This document shows positions 31,964 through 42,220 of a DNA stretch of 64,000 nucleotides, one piece after another. The translations under genes were made by a program, and so were the position numbers. This DNA comes from Micromonospora okii (GTDB taxonomy: Bacteria; Actinomycetota; Actinomycetes; Mycobacteriales; Micromonosporaceae), in contig NZ_BBZF01000015.1 in assembly GCF_020884795.1 (NCBI RefSeq), forward strand, positions 1-64,000, written 5' to 3'. A model generated the notes under the pieces. It was not told the DNA's origin. It was given only the letters and a program-made list of their open reading frames with translations, and did no database searches. How positions within the stretch are numbered: the first letter of the stretch is position 1; the number at the start of each line of letters is the position of its first letter.

Positions 31964-32851
31964 TCAGCCCTTGATGCGGGGCACGACGCGGTGCACGAGG
32001 GCGAGCACCGGCGCCGCCACCAGGGCCATCGTCCCGGCGATGCCGGCGGCGCTGCCGGCGTAGCCGACGAGCAGCGTCCGCTGGCCCATCTCGTCCGGGG
32101 TCCGGTGGGGCAGGTCGACCAGCCAGGACAGGGCCAACCCGGACGCCACGACGGCCAGCGCGCCGAACAGGCCGAGCACCACGGGCGCGATCCGGTGGGC
32201 GTCGCCGGGCTCCACCTGGGCCTGTTCCCGCTGGGTGAACAGCAGCAACAGCCCACCCAGCGCCGCCCACACCCCCACCACGAGGAACGCGACGACGGCG
32301 TCGCTGGGGCGGTGCCAGCCGGCCGACAGGGTCGCCACGCCGGCGATCGCGGCGTACGCGGCGCCGAGGAACGCGCCGAGCACCCGCACGGTGGTCGGGA
32401 GCACCAGGATCAGCGCCAGCGCCACGGAGGCCGCCACGGTGGCGTGCCCGCTGGGCAGGCTGTTGCCGGCGGCGACCCGTTCGGGGTCGATCCCGTAGTT
32501 CGGCCGGGCCAGGAAGTGCTTGAGCAGTTGGGTGGTGACGTTCGCCCCGGCGATCAGCAGGGTGGCGGTGACGGCCAGCGCGACCCTGCGCCGGATCAGC
32601 GCGATGAACCCGATCACGGCGGTCGCCGCCAGCAGCGACACGACGGACATCGTGTTGAGGATGCGGTCCACCGGCTCGGCGATGCGGTCCTGGCCGATCC
32701 GGTTGCCGGTGAGCGCGACGGTGTCGACCCACTGGCCCAGCTCGGTGTGCAGGGCGGCACGCCAGACGACGACGAAGGCCGCTGTCTGGGCCAGGGCAAG
32801 CAGGACCAACCAGACCGCCGTCCAACCCCTCGCCGTCGCGCGCACCCGCAC
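31964..32851 (-). CDS. PAP2-family membrane phosphatase
   Basis: A 295-residue integral membrane protein with about seven hydrophobic helices. The three phosphatase signature motifs are present: KHFLARPNYG, SLPSGHATVAAS and SAGWHRPSDAV. It should hydrolyse a lipid or polyprenyl pyrophosphate on the outer membrane face. The start is GTG 32851 or GTG 32845. A helical C-terminal extension (about 215-295) carries two or three extra membrane segments. Confidence 0.88.
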   Translation of the reverse strand: MRVRATARGWTAVWLVLLALAQTAAFVVVWRAALHTELGQWVDTVALTGNRIGQDRIAEPVDRILNTMSVVSLLAATAVIGFIALIRRRVALAVTATLLIAGANVTTQLLKHFLARPNYGIDPERVAAGNSLPSGHATVAASVALALILVLPTTVRVLGAFLGAAYAAIAGVATLSAGWHRPSDAVVAFLVVGVWAALGGLLLLFTQREQAQVEPGDAHRIAPVVLGLFGALAVVASGLALSWLVDLPHRTPDEMGQRTLLVGYAGSAAGIAGTMALVAAPVLALVHRVVPRIKG

Positions 32852-32936
32852 ACCGTAGCGGCACGCCTCGCCGCGTCTCCCGGGGGCCCGCCGGCTTCCC
32901 GGCGCTAGTTTGGGTCGGACAGACAGGAGGTTGCCG

Positions 32937-33680
32937 GTGACCGCGACACCCCAGCCCGGCCCGTCGGGCCCACCGCGACCCGCCGACCAGCCCTCGGGCC
33001 CGGCACGACCCGGCGACCGGCCCTCGGGCCCGGCACGACCCGCCGAGCAGCCGGAGTCCCTCGCGGACCTGCTCGGGGGGCGGCGGGGCGCGGTGGACGC
33101 CACCGCACCGCCGGTGGCGTTCGCGGTCGGCTGGCTGGCCACGGGCCACTCGCTGCTCGGCGGGGTCGCCGCCGCCGTGCTGGCCGGCACGGCGGTGGCG
33201 CTCTGGCGGCTGCGCCGGGGGCACCGGCCGCGCTCGGTGCTGATCGGGCTGCTCGCGGTCAGCGTGGCCGCCCTGATCGCGCTGCGCACCGGGCGGGCCG
33301 CCGACTTCTTCCTCGTCCAGGTGGTGTCGAACGCGGCCAGCGCGCTGGCCTGGATCGTGAGCGTCGTGGTCCGCTGGCCGTTGCTGGGCGTGCTGGTCGG
33401 GGTGGCGCTGCGCCAGCGGGGGCGGTGGCGGCGCGACCCGGCGCTGCTGCGGGCGTACGCGCGGGGCAGTTGGGTGTGGGCGGCCACCTACGTGCTGCGG
33501 GTGGCGGTCTTCGTGCCGCTCTACCTCGGCGACCAGGTGGTGGCGCTGGTCGTGGCGCGGGTGGCGCTGAGCTGGCCGCTGGTGGCGGCGGCGCTGGCGG
33601 GGAGCTGGGTGGTGGTCCGCCGGTCACTGCCGGCCGGGCACCCGGGGCTGCGGCACCCGGTCACCGCACCCCGAACGTGA
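32937..33680 (+). CDS. DUF3159 membrane protein
   Basis: A 247-residue protein with GTG 32937 directly after AGGAGG. An N-terminal Pro/Gly-rich tail of about 40 residues is followed by the DUF3159 domain with five to six transmembrane helices (VAFAVGWLATGHSLLGGVAA to the C-terminus). The family occurs widely in actinobacteria and has no assigned function. A strong hairpin follows 2 nt after the stop. Confidence 0.88.
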   Translation: MTATPQPGPSGPPRPADQPSGPARPGDRPSGPARPAEQPESLADLLGGRRGAVDATAPPVAFAVGWLATGHSLLGGVAAAVLAGTAVALWRLRRGHRPRSVLIGLLAVSVAALIALRTGRAADFFLVQVVSNAASALAWIVSVVVRWPLLGVLVGVALRQRGRWRRDPALLRAYARGSWVWAATYVLRVAVFVPLYLGDQVVALVVARVALSWPLVAAALAGSWVVVRRSLPAGHPGLRHPVTAPRT

Positions 33681-33682
33681 AG

Positions 33683-33714
33683 GGAGAGGCCGCCACGGGG
33701 GGAGCGGCCTCTCC
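33683..33714 (+). terminator. hairpin terminator after DUF3159 gene
   Basis: Perfect 11-bp arms GGAGAGGCCGC and GCGGCCTCTCC around a 10-nt loop, immediately downstream of the stop codon. Confidence 0.75.
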
Positions 33715-33907
33715 GGTGACGTACGTTACTCCGTCCGACACCGTCACGTGATCCCTGGACGGGCTCTTTTCGCGGCAAGTTCGGCTTCGGGCGGTGGGAC
33801 GGGCCGGCCGGTCCGCTGCGTTGGCCGGCCGGCCGACCCGTCCCGGCCCGACCGTCGGGTCAGGCCCCCCGCCGGCCGGGCCCATCGTTCCCCCGGGCCC
33901 GGCCGGT

Positions 33908-33942
33908 CTCCGGGCGGGCGGGGCCGCGCCGCCCGCCCGGAG
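33908..33942 (-). terminator. hairpin terminator after GH48 gene
   Basis: Perfect 14-bp arms CTCCGGGCGGGCGG and CCGCCCGCCCGGAG around a 7-nt loop, 9 nt downstream of the cellulase stop on the minus strand. Confidence 0.75.
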
Positions 33943-33951
33943 GGATCGCGG

Positions 33952-36858
33952 TCACCCGTTCGGGAACAGGTTTCCGTAGTCGGCGTAGGCCATGGCGACG
34001 TCGGCCTGCGCCCAGAACCGGTGGTAGTTGAACGTCGGCTCGGGGCCGCCGTTCAGGTAGGCCTGCACCTTCGGCCAGTCGGGGTCGTTCTTGTAGAACG
34101 ACCGGATGTCCAGGAAGCTCTTGCCCGAGGCGATGGTGTCGCCGTTGGGCATCTTCCCGGTCCAGCCGGACGGGACGTAGAGGCCCTGCCCGGTGCCGGC
34201 GTCGTAGACGTCGTCGAAGCGCCGGTAGTCGCCGCGCTTCTCCGGCGTCGAGACGCCCTTGGCGTCGGCCGCCGCCGACAGGGCGTCGAGCAGCCCCTTG
34301 GCGGTGGTCTTGGCCGCCGTGTCGCCGGACTTGGCCGCGTACGCGATCAGGGTCCGGGCGTAGGCGGCGGTGACGCCGACGTCCTGGCCCTTGACGGTGA
34401 CCTCGACGTGCAGGTTGGTGTTGGGCTGCGGGATGCTCGGGTTCCAGTTGTTCGGCTGGCCGGTCCACTTCATGTCCGACGGGATCGACCAGTTCGCGCC
34501 GAGCGTGGTGTTGGCGATCGCCCACGGCACCCACTTGTCCAGCAGCGCCTTGGCCTTGGCGTTGCCGGTGGCCAGGTAGAGCTCGGCGATGCGCTGCATC
34601 GACCAGGCCTGCATCCCGAACCACTGGTTCGAGGGCGGGTCGTTGTAGACCGGGTCGACGTCGTAGAACATGCCGTAGAAGGTGGCGGTGCCGGCCGGCG
34701 GGGTGCCGTAGTGGCCGTCCCAGCTGTTGGTGGCGCCGCCGGCGATGCCGCCCTCGGCGGACTGGAGCCAGGTGTAGAACTCCAACTGCCGGTCGAGGCT
34801 CTTCTGCCAGTCGGCGACGGCGGTCGGGGACTGCGGCTTGAGCTCGGCCACGTTGGTCAGCGCCCAGGCCGCGAACGGGTTCTGGTAGCCGAAGTGGTTG
34901 TGGCTGGAGCCGATGCGCCACGACCAGTTCTGGTTGGGCTCGTACGCGCCGCCCCAGGCGTAGTACCAGGACATCAGGTAGTGCGCCGAGTCCTTGCCGG
35001 TGCCGGCCGGGCAGGTGGTGGGCCCGACGCAGTTGCCGATCTTCTTGAAGTACTTGTCGAACATGGCGTACCGCAGGTAGTCGCCCATCTTCGCGGCCTT
35101 GGTCACGGTGGCGGCGATGTCGGCCTGCTTGTTCTGCGCCTTGGCCCAGGTCAGGGCCCAGTACGCGGCCTGCACGGCGCGGGCGTCCGCGTCGGGGGCG
35201 TTGGTGTACTTCCACTGCTTGGCGGGGGCGTTGGCCTCCTTGACGAACAGGTCGAGGTAGCCGTACTGGCCGCCGTGCTTGAAGGTGTCGCAGGACGGCT
35301 GCGGGATGGTCTCCCACACCGACTCCTGGGTGCCCCGCTGGAAGGTGTTGATGTACGCCGGGCGGCTGGTGCCGTCGCCGCAGCGGCCGAAGCCGTAGGT
35401 GTTGTCGACGTCGAGCAGCCAGTGCATGCCGTAGATGTCGCCGGTGCCGTAGGTGCTCTGCAGCTCCGAGCGCAGCGGGTCCGCGCCGACGGAGACGTTC
35501 GCCTCCAGCGCCGAGGGGTACTGGCTGGGCAGGTTGTGCTCCGCGGCGTACTGCGGGGTGCCGGCGGAGCCGGCCGTGGACTGGTCGGCGTGCGACGGGA
35601 TGATGTACTTCTCCATCACCGTCCAGGCGTTGTTGAACGGGGCCCAGTTCTGGGTGGCCCGCCCGTAGTAGGCCTCCAGCCACAGCCAGAAGCTGAACGC
35701 CTCGGAGGTGGTCTCGTGGCCGTGGTCGGGCGCCTCGACGATCAGCGTCTCGACCGAGTGGTACGGCACGCCCTCGGGGCTGAAGTAGCCCGAGTTCTTG
35801 ATCTTGCCGTACTGGTCGAGGAACTTCTTGAGGTAGTCGTTGTCCCCGCCGGGGACGTCGTTGTCGACCTCGGTGGCGGTGACCGCGAGCGGGGCGAGGC
35901 CGGTGCCGGAGGCGGTGATGGTGGCGGTGCCGCCGACGGTGTCGGCGTCCTCCGCCGCCGCGACCGTGACGGTCGTCCCGGTGTTCCAGTTCGACGGCGT
36001 CAGGGTGACCGAGGCCGGCGTGGCGGTGATGTCGCTGTCGCCGGTGCGGGTGAGCGTCACCGGGACGTTGGCGGTCGGGGCCGCGCTGAGCTTGAGGTTG
36101 AACGTCGCGGTGCCGCCCTCGCTCACGCTCACCGAGGACGGGGTGGCCACCAGCCGCGGGCCGGAGGCCGGGGCGACGGTGAACGCCTTCTCGGCGACGG
36201 CGACGCCGTTGGCGTTGTCGTACGCCTTGGCCTGGACGGTGTAGCTGCCGGCCGGCAGGTCCTCCAGCGTGTAGCCGTACGGGGCGGTGGTGTCGGTGTT
36301 GACCAGCAGGCCGTTGCGGTAGAACTCGACCTTGCTGATCGTGCCGTCCGGGTCGCTGGCGGTGGCGGTCAGCGGCACGTCCGCCGGGGCCTCGAAGGGC
36401 CCGGTCGGCACGCCGAGGGAGACCGTCGGCGGCTGGTTGGCGGGGGTGCCGTTGCAGGCCACGCCGTTGAGCGTGAACGCGGTGGGCTTCGGGTTGCTGC
36501 CGGAGTAGCTGCCGTTGAACCCGATGGTCGTCGACGCCCCGGTGCCGAGGCTGCCGTTGTACGACTCGTTGGTCGCGGTCACCTCGCTGCCGGTCTGGCT
36601 GTACTTCGCCGACCAGCCCTGCACGACCCGCTGGCTGCTGTTGGGGAACGTCCACTTCAGCGTCCAGCTCGTGACGGCGTCGCCCAGGTTCTTGATGGTG
36701 ATGTTGGCGGTGAAGCCGCTGCCCCAGTCGTTGGTGGCGTAGACCACGTCGCACGCCGGCGCGGCCTGCGCGGCGCCGGCGGGCAGGGCCACCCCGGTCG
36801 CGGCCAGCGCGGCGGCGGCGAGCATCGCCGTTCGGCGACGTCTTGCCATGAGTCTCAT
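33952..36858 (-). CDS. secreted GH48 cellulase with CBM2
   Basis: A 968-residue secreted enzyme. Signal peptide about 1-33 ([20 protein letters not shown], then AGAAQA); CBM2 about 34-136 with a Cys pair at each end ([15 protein letters not shown] ... GVAC); a bacterial Ig-like domain ([20 protein letters not shown]); a Calx-beta-like domain ([17 protein letters not shown]); and a GH48 catalytic domain from about 330 to the end, with the acid Glu in [22 protein letters not shown]48 enzymes are processive exocellulases central to crystalline cellulose breakdown. Start at ATG 36858 fits the upstream GGAG; ATG 36849 is possible. Two CebR-type boxes lie upstream. Confidence 0.95.
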   Translation of the reverse strand: MRLMARRRRTAMLAAAALAATGVALPAGAAQAAPACDVVYATNDWGSGFTANITIKNLGDAVTSWTLKWTFPNSSQRVVQGWSAKYSQTGSEVTATNESYNGSLGTGASTTIGFNGSYSGSNPKPTAFTLNGVACNGTPANQPPTVSLGVPTGPFEAPADVPLTATASDPDGTISKVEFYRNGLLVNTDTTAPYGYTLEDLPAGSYTVQAKAYDNANGVAVAEKAFTVAPASGPRLVATPSSVSVSEGGTATFNLKLSAAPTANVPVTLTRTGDSDITATPASVTLTPSNWNTGTTVTVAAAEDADTVGGTATITASGTGLAPLAVTATEVDNDVPGGDNDYLKKFLDQYGKIKNSGYFSPEGVPYHSVETLIVEAPDHGHETTSEAFSFWLWLEAYYGRATQNWAPFNNAWTVMEKYIIPSHADQSTAGSAGTPQYAAEHNLPSQYPSALEANVSVGADPLRSELQSTYGTGDIYGMHWLLDVDNTYGFGRCGDGTSRPAYINTFQRGTQESVWETIPQPSCDTFKHGGQYGYLDLFVKEANAPAKQWKYTNAPDADARAVQAAYWALTWAKAQNKQADIAATVTKAAKMGDYLRYAMFDKYFKKIGNCVGPTTCPAGTGKDSAHYLMSWYYAWGGAYEPNQNWSWRIGSSHNHFGYQNPFAAWALTNVAELKPQSPTAVADWQKSLDRQLEFYTWLQSAEGGIAGGATNSWDGHYGTPPAGTATFYGMFYDVDPVYNDPPSNQWFGMQAWSMQRIAELYLATGNAKAKALLDKWVPWAIANTTLGANWSIPSDMKWTGQPNNWNPSIPQPNTNLHVEVTVKGQDVGVTAAYARTLIAYAAKSGDTAAKTTAKGLLDALSAAADAKGVSTPEKRGDYRRFDDVYDAGTGQGLYVPSGWTGKMPNGDTIASGKSFLDIRSFYKNDPDWPKVQAYLNGGPEPTFNYHRFWAQADVAMAYADYGNLFPNG

Positions 36859-37113
36859 CTGCGCGGTGTCTCCTCGGACCAGGCCGGGGCGCGGGGCCCC
36901 GGCGGGAGCGCCTCCACATGCCGTGGCACGGGGGGACGGAGGCGCTCGGGAATTGGTGGTCGATCCGGCCCGGCCGGGGTGGGGACGGGGCGTCGGCGCT
37001 GGTCGACAGCGCCCGCCGTCCTCCTGTAGGGGGTGCCGTCCGGAAACCGGATGCCCTCGGCGACCCGCGCTCACGTGAGCTGGCTCCTCGTCGCGGTGTT
37101 CGACAGTCTTGCA

Positions 37114-37127
37114 TGGAAGCGCTCCCA
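37114..37127. promoter_or_regulatory. CebR/CelR-type operator box 1
   Basis: TGGAAGCGCTCCCA, one mismatch to the TGGGAGCGCTCCCA operator of LacI-family cellobiose-responsive repressors (CebR, CelR) of streptomycetes and Thermobifida. It lies about 255 nt upstream of the GH48 start, in its leader. Confidence 0.85.
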
Positions 37128-37224
37128 CAACAAGGAGCGACCGACGAAGCGCAGTCAGATGTTTCGATCTCGTTCTGGGGGTTTCACAAACTCGTAACGG
37201 GCGTTACAGTCGCAGCATCGCCGA

Positions 37225-37238
37225 TGGGAGCGCTTCCA
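37225..37238. promoter_or_regulatory. CebR/CelR-type operator box 2
   Basis: TGGGAGCGCTTCCA, one mismatch to the consensus, about 110 nt from box 1. Two boxes in one promoter region suggest cooperative repression of the cellulase. Confidence 0.85.
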
Positions 37239-37716
37239 TCGACGATGGTCCACACAAGATGTTGACCGGGATCGTCGTGCCCGCGACGTTTCCGGCGCAG
37301 CCCGAAGGCTGACGGCGGGCCAGCCCGGACACCGCCGCCAGCCCCATCCACCGCACCGGAGGGAGGTGGAACCAGAGCCACTCGCGTGGCCCGGCTCCCG
37401 CGCGACACGCACGACAGGACGCCAATTCCGCTCGTGCGTGTGTGCATCACAGGTGGGGACGGGGGTTGCCCTCCCCCGTCCCCACACTAAACCCCCCGAC
37501 ACCATGGGAAAAGAGGCCGACGGGTCAGGCGTGTCCGCCACCCGCCCGGCCTCGCTCGCTGTCGGCGCACGCCGGCGGGTGGGTCACACCCCCGACCGAC
37601 GCCCCGGCGCCGCCTCCCCGTCCGCGCGTCCGCGCATCCGGCCGCGCCCGGAAGAAGTCCGCCCCGCAGAGCCGATCCGCCGCCGGCGGCCTCGGCCGGC
37701 CCCGCCTGCCTTATGC

Positions 37717-37730
37717 TGGGAGCGCTCCCG
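37717..37730. promoter_or_regulatory. CebR/CelR-type operator box 3
   Basis: TGGGAGCGCTCCCG within a 16-bp palindrome (CTGGGAGCGCTCCCGG), 40 nt upstream of the beta-glucosidase start. It overlaps a probable promoter (TTATGCT just before). Confidence 0.88.
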
Positions 37731-37770
37731 GCCGCGACGGCGGGGCACCCCACCACGAGGAGAAGGCCCC

Positions 37771-39159
37771 ATGTCGATGCACACCCGGCGGCTGCCCAGC
37801 CCCGCCGCACCCTCCGCCGCCGACGGGGCTCCCGGCCCCGGGGCCGAGCTGCGCTTCCCGGCCGGCTTCGGCTGGGGCGCCGCCACCTCCGCGTACCAGA
37901 TCGAGGGCGCCGCCAAGGAGGACGGCCGCGGCGAGTCGGTCTGGGACACCTTCAGCCGCACCCCGGGCCGCACCCGCAACGGCGACACCGGCGACGTCGC
38001 CGCCGACCACTACCACCGCTGGGCCGACGATCTCGACCTGATGCGCGACCTGGGGCTGGGCAGCTACCGGTTCTCCATCTCCTGGCCGCGCATCCAGGCC
38101 GACGGCACCGGCGCGCCCAACCAGCGGGGCCTCGACTTCTACCGCCGCCTCGTCGACGGGCTGCACGAGCGGGGCATCTCGCCGATGGCCACCCTGTTCC
38201 ACTGGGACCTGCCCCAGGCGTTGCAGGACACCGGCGGCTGGGAGAACCGCGACACGGCCTACCGCTTTGCCGAGTATGCCGAGGTGCTCTTCCGGCACCT
38301 CGGCGACCGGGTGCCGGTCTGGCTGACCATCAACGAGCCGAAGACCGTGGTGCAGAACGGATACCTGGAGGGCCACCACGCCCCCGGCTTCCAGGACCCG
38401 CAGGCGGCGTACCTGGTCGCCCACCACCTCCAGCTCGCCCACGGCCTGGCCGTGCGGGCGCTGCGCGCCACCGGCGCCGGCCGGATCGGCCCCGCCCTGA
38501 ACCTGCACCCCTGCTACCCGGCCGACGACAGCGCCGAGGCCGCCCGGGCCGCGCGCCTCCACGACGGGTACGAGAACCGCCTCTACCTCGACTCGATCCT
38601 CAAGGGCAGCTACCCGGCCGACGTGCTGGCCGACCTCGGCCCCGACAGCCGGATGGCGCGCGGCATCGCCGACGGCGACCTGGAGATCGTCGCCTCCCCG
38701 ATCGACCTGCTGGCCGTGCAGTACTACACCCCGTACTACGTCGACGGCGAGGGCGGCACGGTCAGCCGCTGGCCCACCTCGCAGGCCGACTGGCAGCAGA
38801 TCTACCCGGACGGCATGTACGACATCCTGACCCGGGTGACCCGGGACTATGGGCCGGTCCCGCTGACCGTCACCGAGAACGGCCTGCCGCAGGCGGACGT
38901 CCTGGCCGCCGACGGGACCGTCGACGACGCCGGCCGGATCAGCTTCCTGCGCGACCACATGGCCGCCGCGCACCGGGCCGTCGGCGACGGCGTGCCGCTG
39001 GAGAGCTACCACGTCTGGTCGCTGCTGGACAACTTCGAGTGGGCCGAGGGGTACGAGCAGCGCTGGGGCCTGGTCTACGTGGACTACCCGACCCAGCGCC
39101 GGGTGCTCAAGCGCAGCGCGCACTGGTACCGCGAGGTGATCCGGGCCAACGGCCTGTAG
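37771..39159 (+). CDS. GH1 beta-glucosidase
   Basis: A 462-residue cytosolic GH1 enzyme that hydrolyses cellobiose or other beta-glucosides after uptake. The N-terminal barrel signature FPAGFGWGAATSAYQIEGAA, the acid/base Glu189 in LTINEP and the nucleophile Glu369 in VTENG are all present; SYHVWSLLDNFEWAEGY ends the active site. No signal peptide; about 25 extra N-terminal residues. ATG 37771 follows GAGGAGAAGG. CebR-type control together with GH48 fits a cellulose regulon; no cellobiose transporter or LacI gene is in the window. Confidence 0.95.
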   Translation: MSMHTRRLPSPAAPSAADGAPGPGAELRFPAGFGWGAATSAYQIEGAAKEDGRGESVWDTFSRTPGRTRNGDTGDVAADHYHRWADDLDLMRDLGLGSYRFSISWPRIQADGTGAPNQRGLDFYRRLVDGLHERGISPMATLFHWDLPQALQDTGGWENRDTAYRFAEYAEVLFRHLGDRVPVWLTINEPKTVVQNGYLEGHHAPGFQDPQAAYLVAHHLQLAHGLAVRALRATGAGRIGPALNLHPCYPADDSAEAARAARLHDGYENRLYLDSILKGSYPADVLADLGPDSRMARGIADGDLEIVASPIDLLAVQYYTPYYVDGEGGTVSRWPTSQADWQQIYPDGMYDILTRVTRDYGPVPLTVTENGLPQADVLAADGTVDDAGRISFLRDHMAAAHRAVGDGVPLESYHVWSLLDNFEWAEGYEQRWGLVYVDYPTQRRVLKRSAHWYREVIRANGL

Positions 39160-39165
39160 CAGGCC

Positions 39166-39198
39166 CGGGGCGGGCGCGACGGTGTCGTGCCCGCCCCG
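39166..39198. terminator. bidirectional hairpin between GH1 and CvnB genes
   Basis: 15-bp arms CGGGGCGGGCGCGAC and GTCGTGCCCGCCCCG (one G-T pair) around a GGT loop, between convergent genes. Confidence 0.7.
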
Positions 39199-39203
39199 CG
39201 CGC

Positions 39204-39626
39204 TCAGCGGGGCAGCGCCTGCTGGAGCTCGGCCCGCAGCGCCGGGGTGAGCATCTCCCCCGCCTGCTTGACCAGCCGGGCCATCTCGTAGCCGACCACA
39301 CCGACGTCGGCGTCCCCGGCCGCCAGCGTGGCCAGGATGGACCCGTCGCGGATCTGCATCACCAGGAAGTAGCCGCGGCCCATCTCCACCACGGTCTGCT
39401 TCACGATGTCGTCGTCGAACATCCGCGCCGCCCCGGCGGTGATGCTCATCAGCCCCGAGGTCACCGCCGAGAGCTTGTCGGCGTGGTCGCGGGGCAGGTG
39501 GTCGGAGATCGCGACCAGCAGCCCGTCCGACGAGACCACGATCGCGTGCACCACCCCCGGCACCCGCTCCACGAATCCGCTCACCAGCCAGCTCAGGTCC
39601 CGTGCCTCCTGGCTCAACGTGGTCAC
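39204..39626 (-). CDS. roadblock/LC7 domain protein (CvnB-like)
   Basis: A 140-residue Roadblock/LC7 protein ([20 protein letters not shown], then [10 protein letters not shown] and [20 protein letters not shown]). Such proteins partner with small GTPases in actinobacterial conservons. It overlaps the upstream sensor-kinase-like gene by 4 nt. The DUF742 and GTPase members usually following are absent here; the next gene is the convergent beta-glucosidase. Confidence 0.92.
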   Translation of the reverse strand: MTTLSQEARDLSWLVSGFVERVPGVVHAIVVSSDGLLVAISDHLPRDHADKLSAVTSGLMSITAGAARMFDDDIVKQTVVEMGRGYFLVMQIRDGSILATLAAGDADVGVVGYEMARLVKQAGEMLTPALRAELQQALPR

Positions 39627-42124
39627 TCATCTCCCCCTTCGGTCCGCCCGCCGGACGGCGGCCGGACAAACTCGACGGTCTCCTCGGCCTCGGCGCGCCG
39701 CATCCCGCTGTAGAGCCGCGACAGCATGCCACCCACGGCCTCCGGGTCCGGGTCGTGCCGCGGGGCCGGCTGCTGCGGTCGCGCGGGTCGCGTCGTGGCG
39801 GCGAGCTGGGCCATCGGCACCCGGACCGGCAGGCCGCGCGCGTTGGTGCCGCCGGTCACCGGCACCACGGGCGGCGCCGGGGCGGATGTCGCGCCGGCCG
39901 CCGGGCCCTGCCGGGACCACCAGCCGCCCCCGCCCCCGGCGGGCTGCCCGGCCGCCGGGGCGAGCACGTCCTCGGCCCGCACCGGCACCGGCCGGGGCTG
40001 CCGCGACGCGGCCACGGCGGGCGGGCGGCGCCCGGCCACCGGCAGCTCGGTGGGGTCCGCCGGGACGGCGGCGACCCGCCGGGGCGGCGGGGCGGTCAGC
40101 ATCCGAGGGAACGGCGGGTCCAGTTCCGGCGTCGGGGCGGTGAGCAGGACCATCGGGAGCCGCACCCGGGCCACCAGCCCGTCGGGGTCGGCGTGCAGGC
40201 GCACCTCGACGGCGTGCCGGGCGGCCAGATGGCTGACCACGAACAGGCCCATCCGCTCGGACGCCGCGACGTCGGCGGCCGGCGGGGACGCCAGCACCGC
40301 GTTCGCCTCGGCCAGCCCGGTCGGGCTCATCCCCAGCCCCCGGTCGACGATCTCGACCAGCGCGCCGGTCCCCTCGTGCCGCGCGCTGACCAGCACCGTG
40401 GTGTCCGGCCGGGAGAAGGCGGTGGCGTTCTCCAGCAGCTCGGCGAACAGGTGCACCAGGTCGGCCACGACGTGCCCGACGACGTGCAGCTCGGCCACCT
40501 GCTCGTGGCGCACCCGCTGGTACTGCTCGGTCTCGGCGGTCGCGGCCAGCAGCACCGCGGCGAGCCCCACCGGGCGTCTCCACCGCCGGGTCGACTCGCT
40601 GCCGGCGAGCACCAGCAGGCTCTCGTCGTTGCGGCGCAGCCGGGCGGCGATGTGGTCGAGCCGGAACAGGTTCTCCAGTTGGTCCGGGTCGCTCTCCTCG
40701 CGTTCCAGGCCGTCGAGGAGCTCCAACTGCCGCTCCACGAGGACCTGGCTGCGCCGGGCGAGGTTGACGAACATCAGGTTGACGTTGCGGCGCATGGTCG
40801 CCTGCTCCACGGCGACGCTGACCGCGCTGCGGTGCACCGCCACGAACGCCTCGGCCAGCTCCCCCATCTCGTCGAGCGAGCGGACCACGGCGGGTGGCAC
40901 CTCGATGTCGGGCACCCCGCCGGAGACCTGGCGCAGCCGCTCCAGGGCCTCGGGCAGCTCGACCTGGGCGATCCGCAGCGCCCGGCCGCGCAGCAGCCGC
41001 GTCGACCGGGCGATGCTCCGCCCGACCAGCACCGAGATCAGCAGGGCCGCCAGCAGCACGGCGAGGATGCCGCCGACCACGAGCAGCGTGGTCCGGAGCT
41101 GGCCGGCGCTGGTCTGCTCGGCCTCGGTCACCGCGTCGTCGACGACGCCGGCCTCCAGTTGCCGCAGCAGCTCCTGGCGCTGCTCGCTCGCCGCCCACCA
41201 CTGCGGGGCGGCCAGCACCGCCGGCGCGGCGCGGCCGTCCGGCAGGCTCTGCTCCTCCAGCCGGGCGGCCGTGTCGAACGCGGGGTTGGCGGAGACCGCG
41301 TCGAAGCGGCGGATCTGCTCCTCGGTGGCCGCCAGCCGGAACGCGCCGAGGGCGGTGAGCAGTCGCGCGCGCAGGTCGGTCAGCTCGACCTGGTCCTCCA
41401 CCCCGTACCGGCCGGTGCGGGCGGCGGCGTACAGCTCGGCGCGGACCCGGGAGGAGAGCTCCTTGACCCGGGCGAGCTGGACGTAGCGCAGCACGCTGTC
41501 GCCCAGCGCCCGCCGCCCCTCCCCCGGTGAGGGCTGGGCGAGCAGGGTCAGCAGGGCGGAGATCGCCCGGTGGTAGTTGTCGAGGATGGTGTCGCTGTCC
41601 AGCACCGCCGGGGGCACCGCCGCCCGGATGTAGACGACCTGGTCGTACGCCTCCAGCGCCGCCGCGTACGCGACCCGCCAGGCGGCCCCGGCGTCGGCGT
41701 CGCGCAACGGGGCCGCCGCCCGGCGCAGGTCCTGCACGGCGGTGTCGGTGGCGGCGCGCAGCGGCGCCAGCGCGGCGATCGCGGTGTCCCGGTCGCCCTG
41801 TCCGCCGACGCGGCGCAGCTCGGCCAGCTCGCCGGCGGTGCGGTCGCGCTCCTGCTGGAGCTGGTGCACGGCGGCGGTGATCTCCCGGCCGATGGCGACC
41901 TGGTCGGCGAAGTCGCCCAGCGCGGTGGTCTGCCCGACCAGGCTCCGGGTCTGGATGCCGGCCAGCACCAGGAACGCCACCGAGGGGACCACGAGCACGG
42001 TGACGAGCTTGGTGCCCATCCGCCAGTCCCGCAGCCGCAGCGGCGAGCGCCGCCGGTGCGGCACGACCCGGACGTCGAATCGGCTCCGGCGGTGGTTAGA
42101 CGCCCCGTCGGGACCTGCGCCCAC
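39623..42124 (-). CDS. NIT-HAMP-HATPase sensor-kinase-like protein (CvnA-like)
   Basis: 833 residues. A membrane helix ([19 protein letters not shown], about 39-57), an extracellular helical nitrate/nitrite-sensing-like (NIT) domain (about 60-335), a second helix ([22 protein letters not shown], about 345-366), a HAMP segment, and a GHKL ATPase domain with N box [13 protein letters not shown] and G box [12 protein letters not shown], then a disordered Pro/Ala tail (about 670-833). No His phosphorylation box is seen, as usual for CvnA. GTG 42124 follows AGGAGG by 5 nt. It forms a two-gene unit with the roadblock protein. Confidence 0.9.
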   Translation of the reverse strand: MGAGPDGASNHRRSRFDVRVVPHRRRSPLRLRDWRMGTKLVTVLVVPSVAFLVLAGIQTRSLVGQTTALGDFADQVAIGREITAAVHQLQQERDRTAGELAELRRVGGQGDRDTAIAALAPLRAATDTAVQDLRRAAAPLRDADAGAAWRVAYAAALEAYDQVVYIRAAVPPAVLDSDTILDNYHRAISALLTLLAQPSPGEGRRALGDSVLRYVQLARVKELSSRVRAELYAAARTGRYGVEDQVELTDLRARLLTALGAFRLAATEEQIRRFDAVSANPAFDTAARLEEQSLPDGRAAPAVLAAPQWWAASEQRQELLRQLEAGVVDDAVTEAEQTSAGQLRTTLLVVGGILAVLLAALLISVLVGRSIARSTRLLRGRALRIAQVELPEALERLRQVSGGVPDIEVPPAVVRSLDEMGELAEAFVAVHRSAVSVAVEQATMRRNVNLMFVNLARRSQVLVERQLELLDGLEREESDPDQLENLFRLDHIAARLRRNDESLLVLAGSESTRRWRRPVGLAAVLLAATAETEQYQRVRHEQVAELHVVGHVVADLVHLFAELLENATAFSRPDTTVLVSARHEGTGALVEIVDRGLGMSPTGLAEANAVLASPPAADVAASERMGLFVVSHLAARHAVEVRLHADPDGLVARVRLPMVLLTAPTPELDPPFPRMLTAPPPRRVAAVPADPTELPVAGRRPPAVAASRQPRPVPVRAEDVLAPAAGQPAGGGGGWWSRQGPAAGATSAPAPPVVPVTGGTNARGLPVRVPMAQLAATTRPARPQQPAPRHDPDPEAVGGMLSRLYSGMRRAEAEETVEFVRPPSGGRTEGGDE

Positions 42125-42220
42125 ACATGCCTCCTAGGCCCCTGGGGTCATCCACCGCAGGGCCGGGGTCCATCCAACCAGCCGGGCCGGTCCTGTCAAT
42201 GGGCCTTCCTGAGTGGAAGA

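Larger units (their letters stand above)
36859..37770. other. 912-nt divergent regulatory region, GH48 / GH1
   Basis: No convincing gene. It holds three CebR-type palindromes (listed separately) and a GTAACGGGCGTTAC palindrome at 37194-37207. The middle (37190-37260) is relatively AT-rich and is the likely GH48 promoter zone. The stretch 37290-37700 has no recognised element. Confidence 0.7.

Noticed and set aside
33860..37114. Long second frame over the GH48 gene and another on the plus strand (33748-37029)
   Set aside because: GH48, CBM2 and signal peptide are unmistakable in the real frame; the others are composition artefacts.
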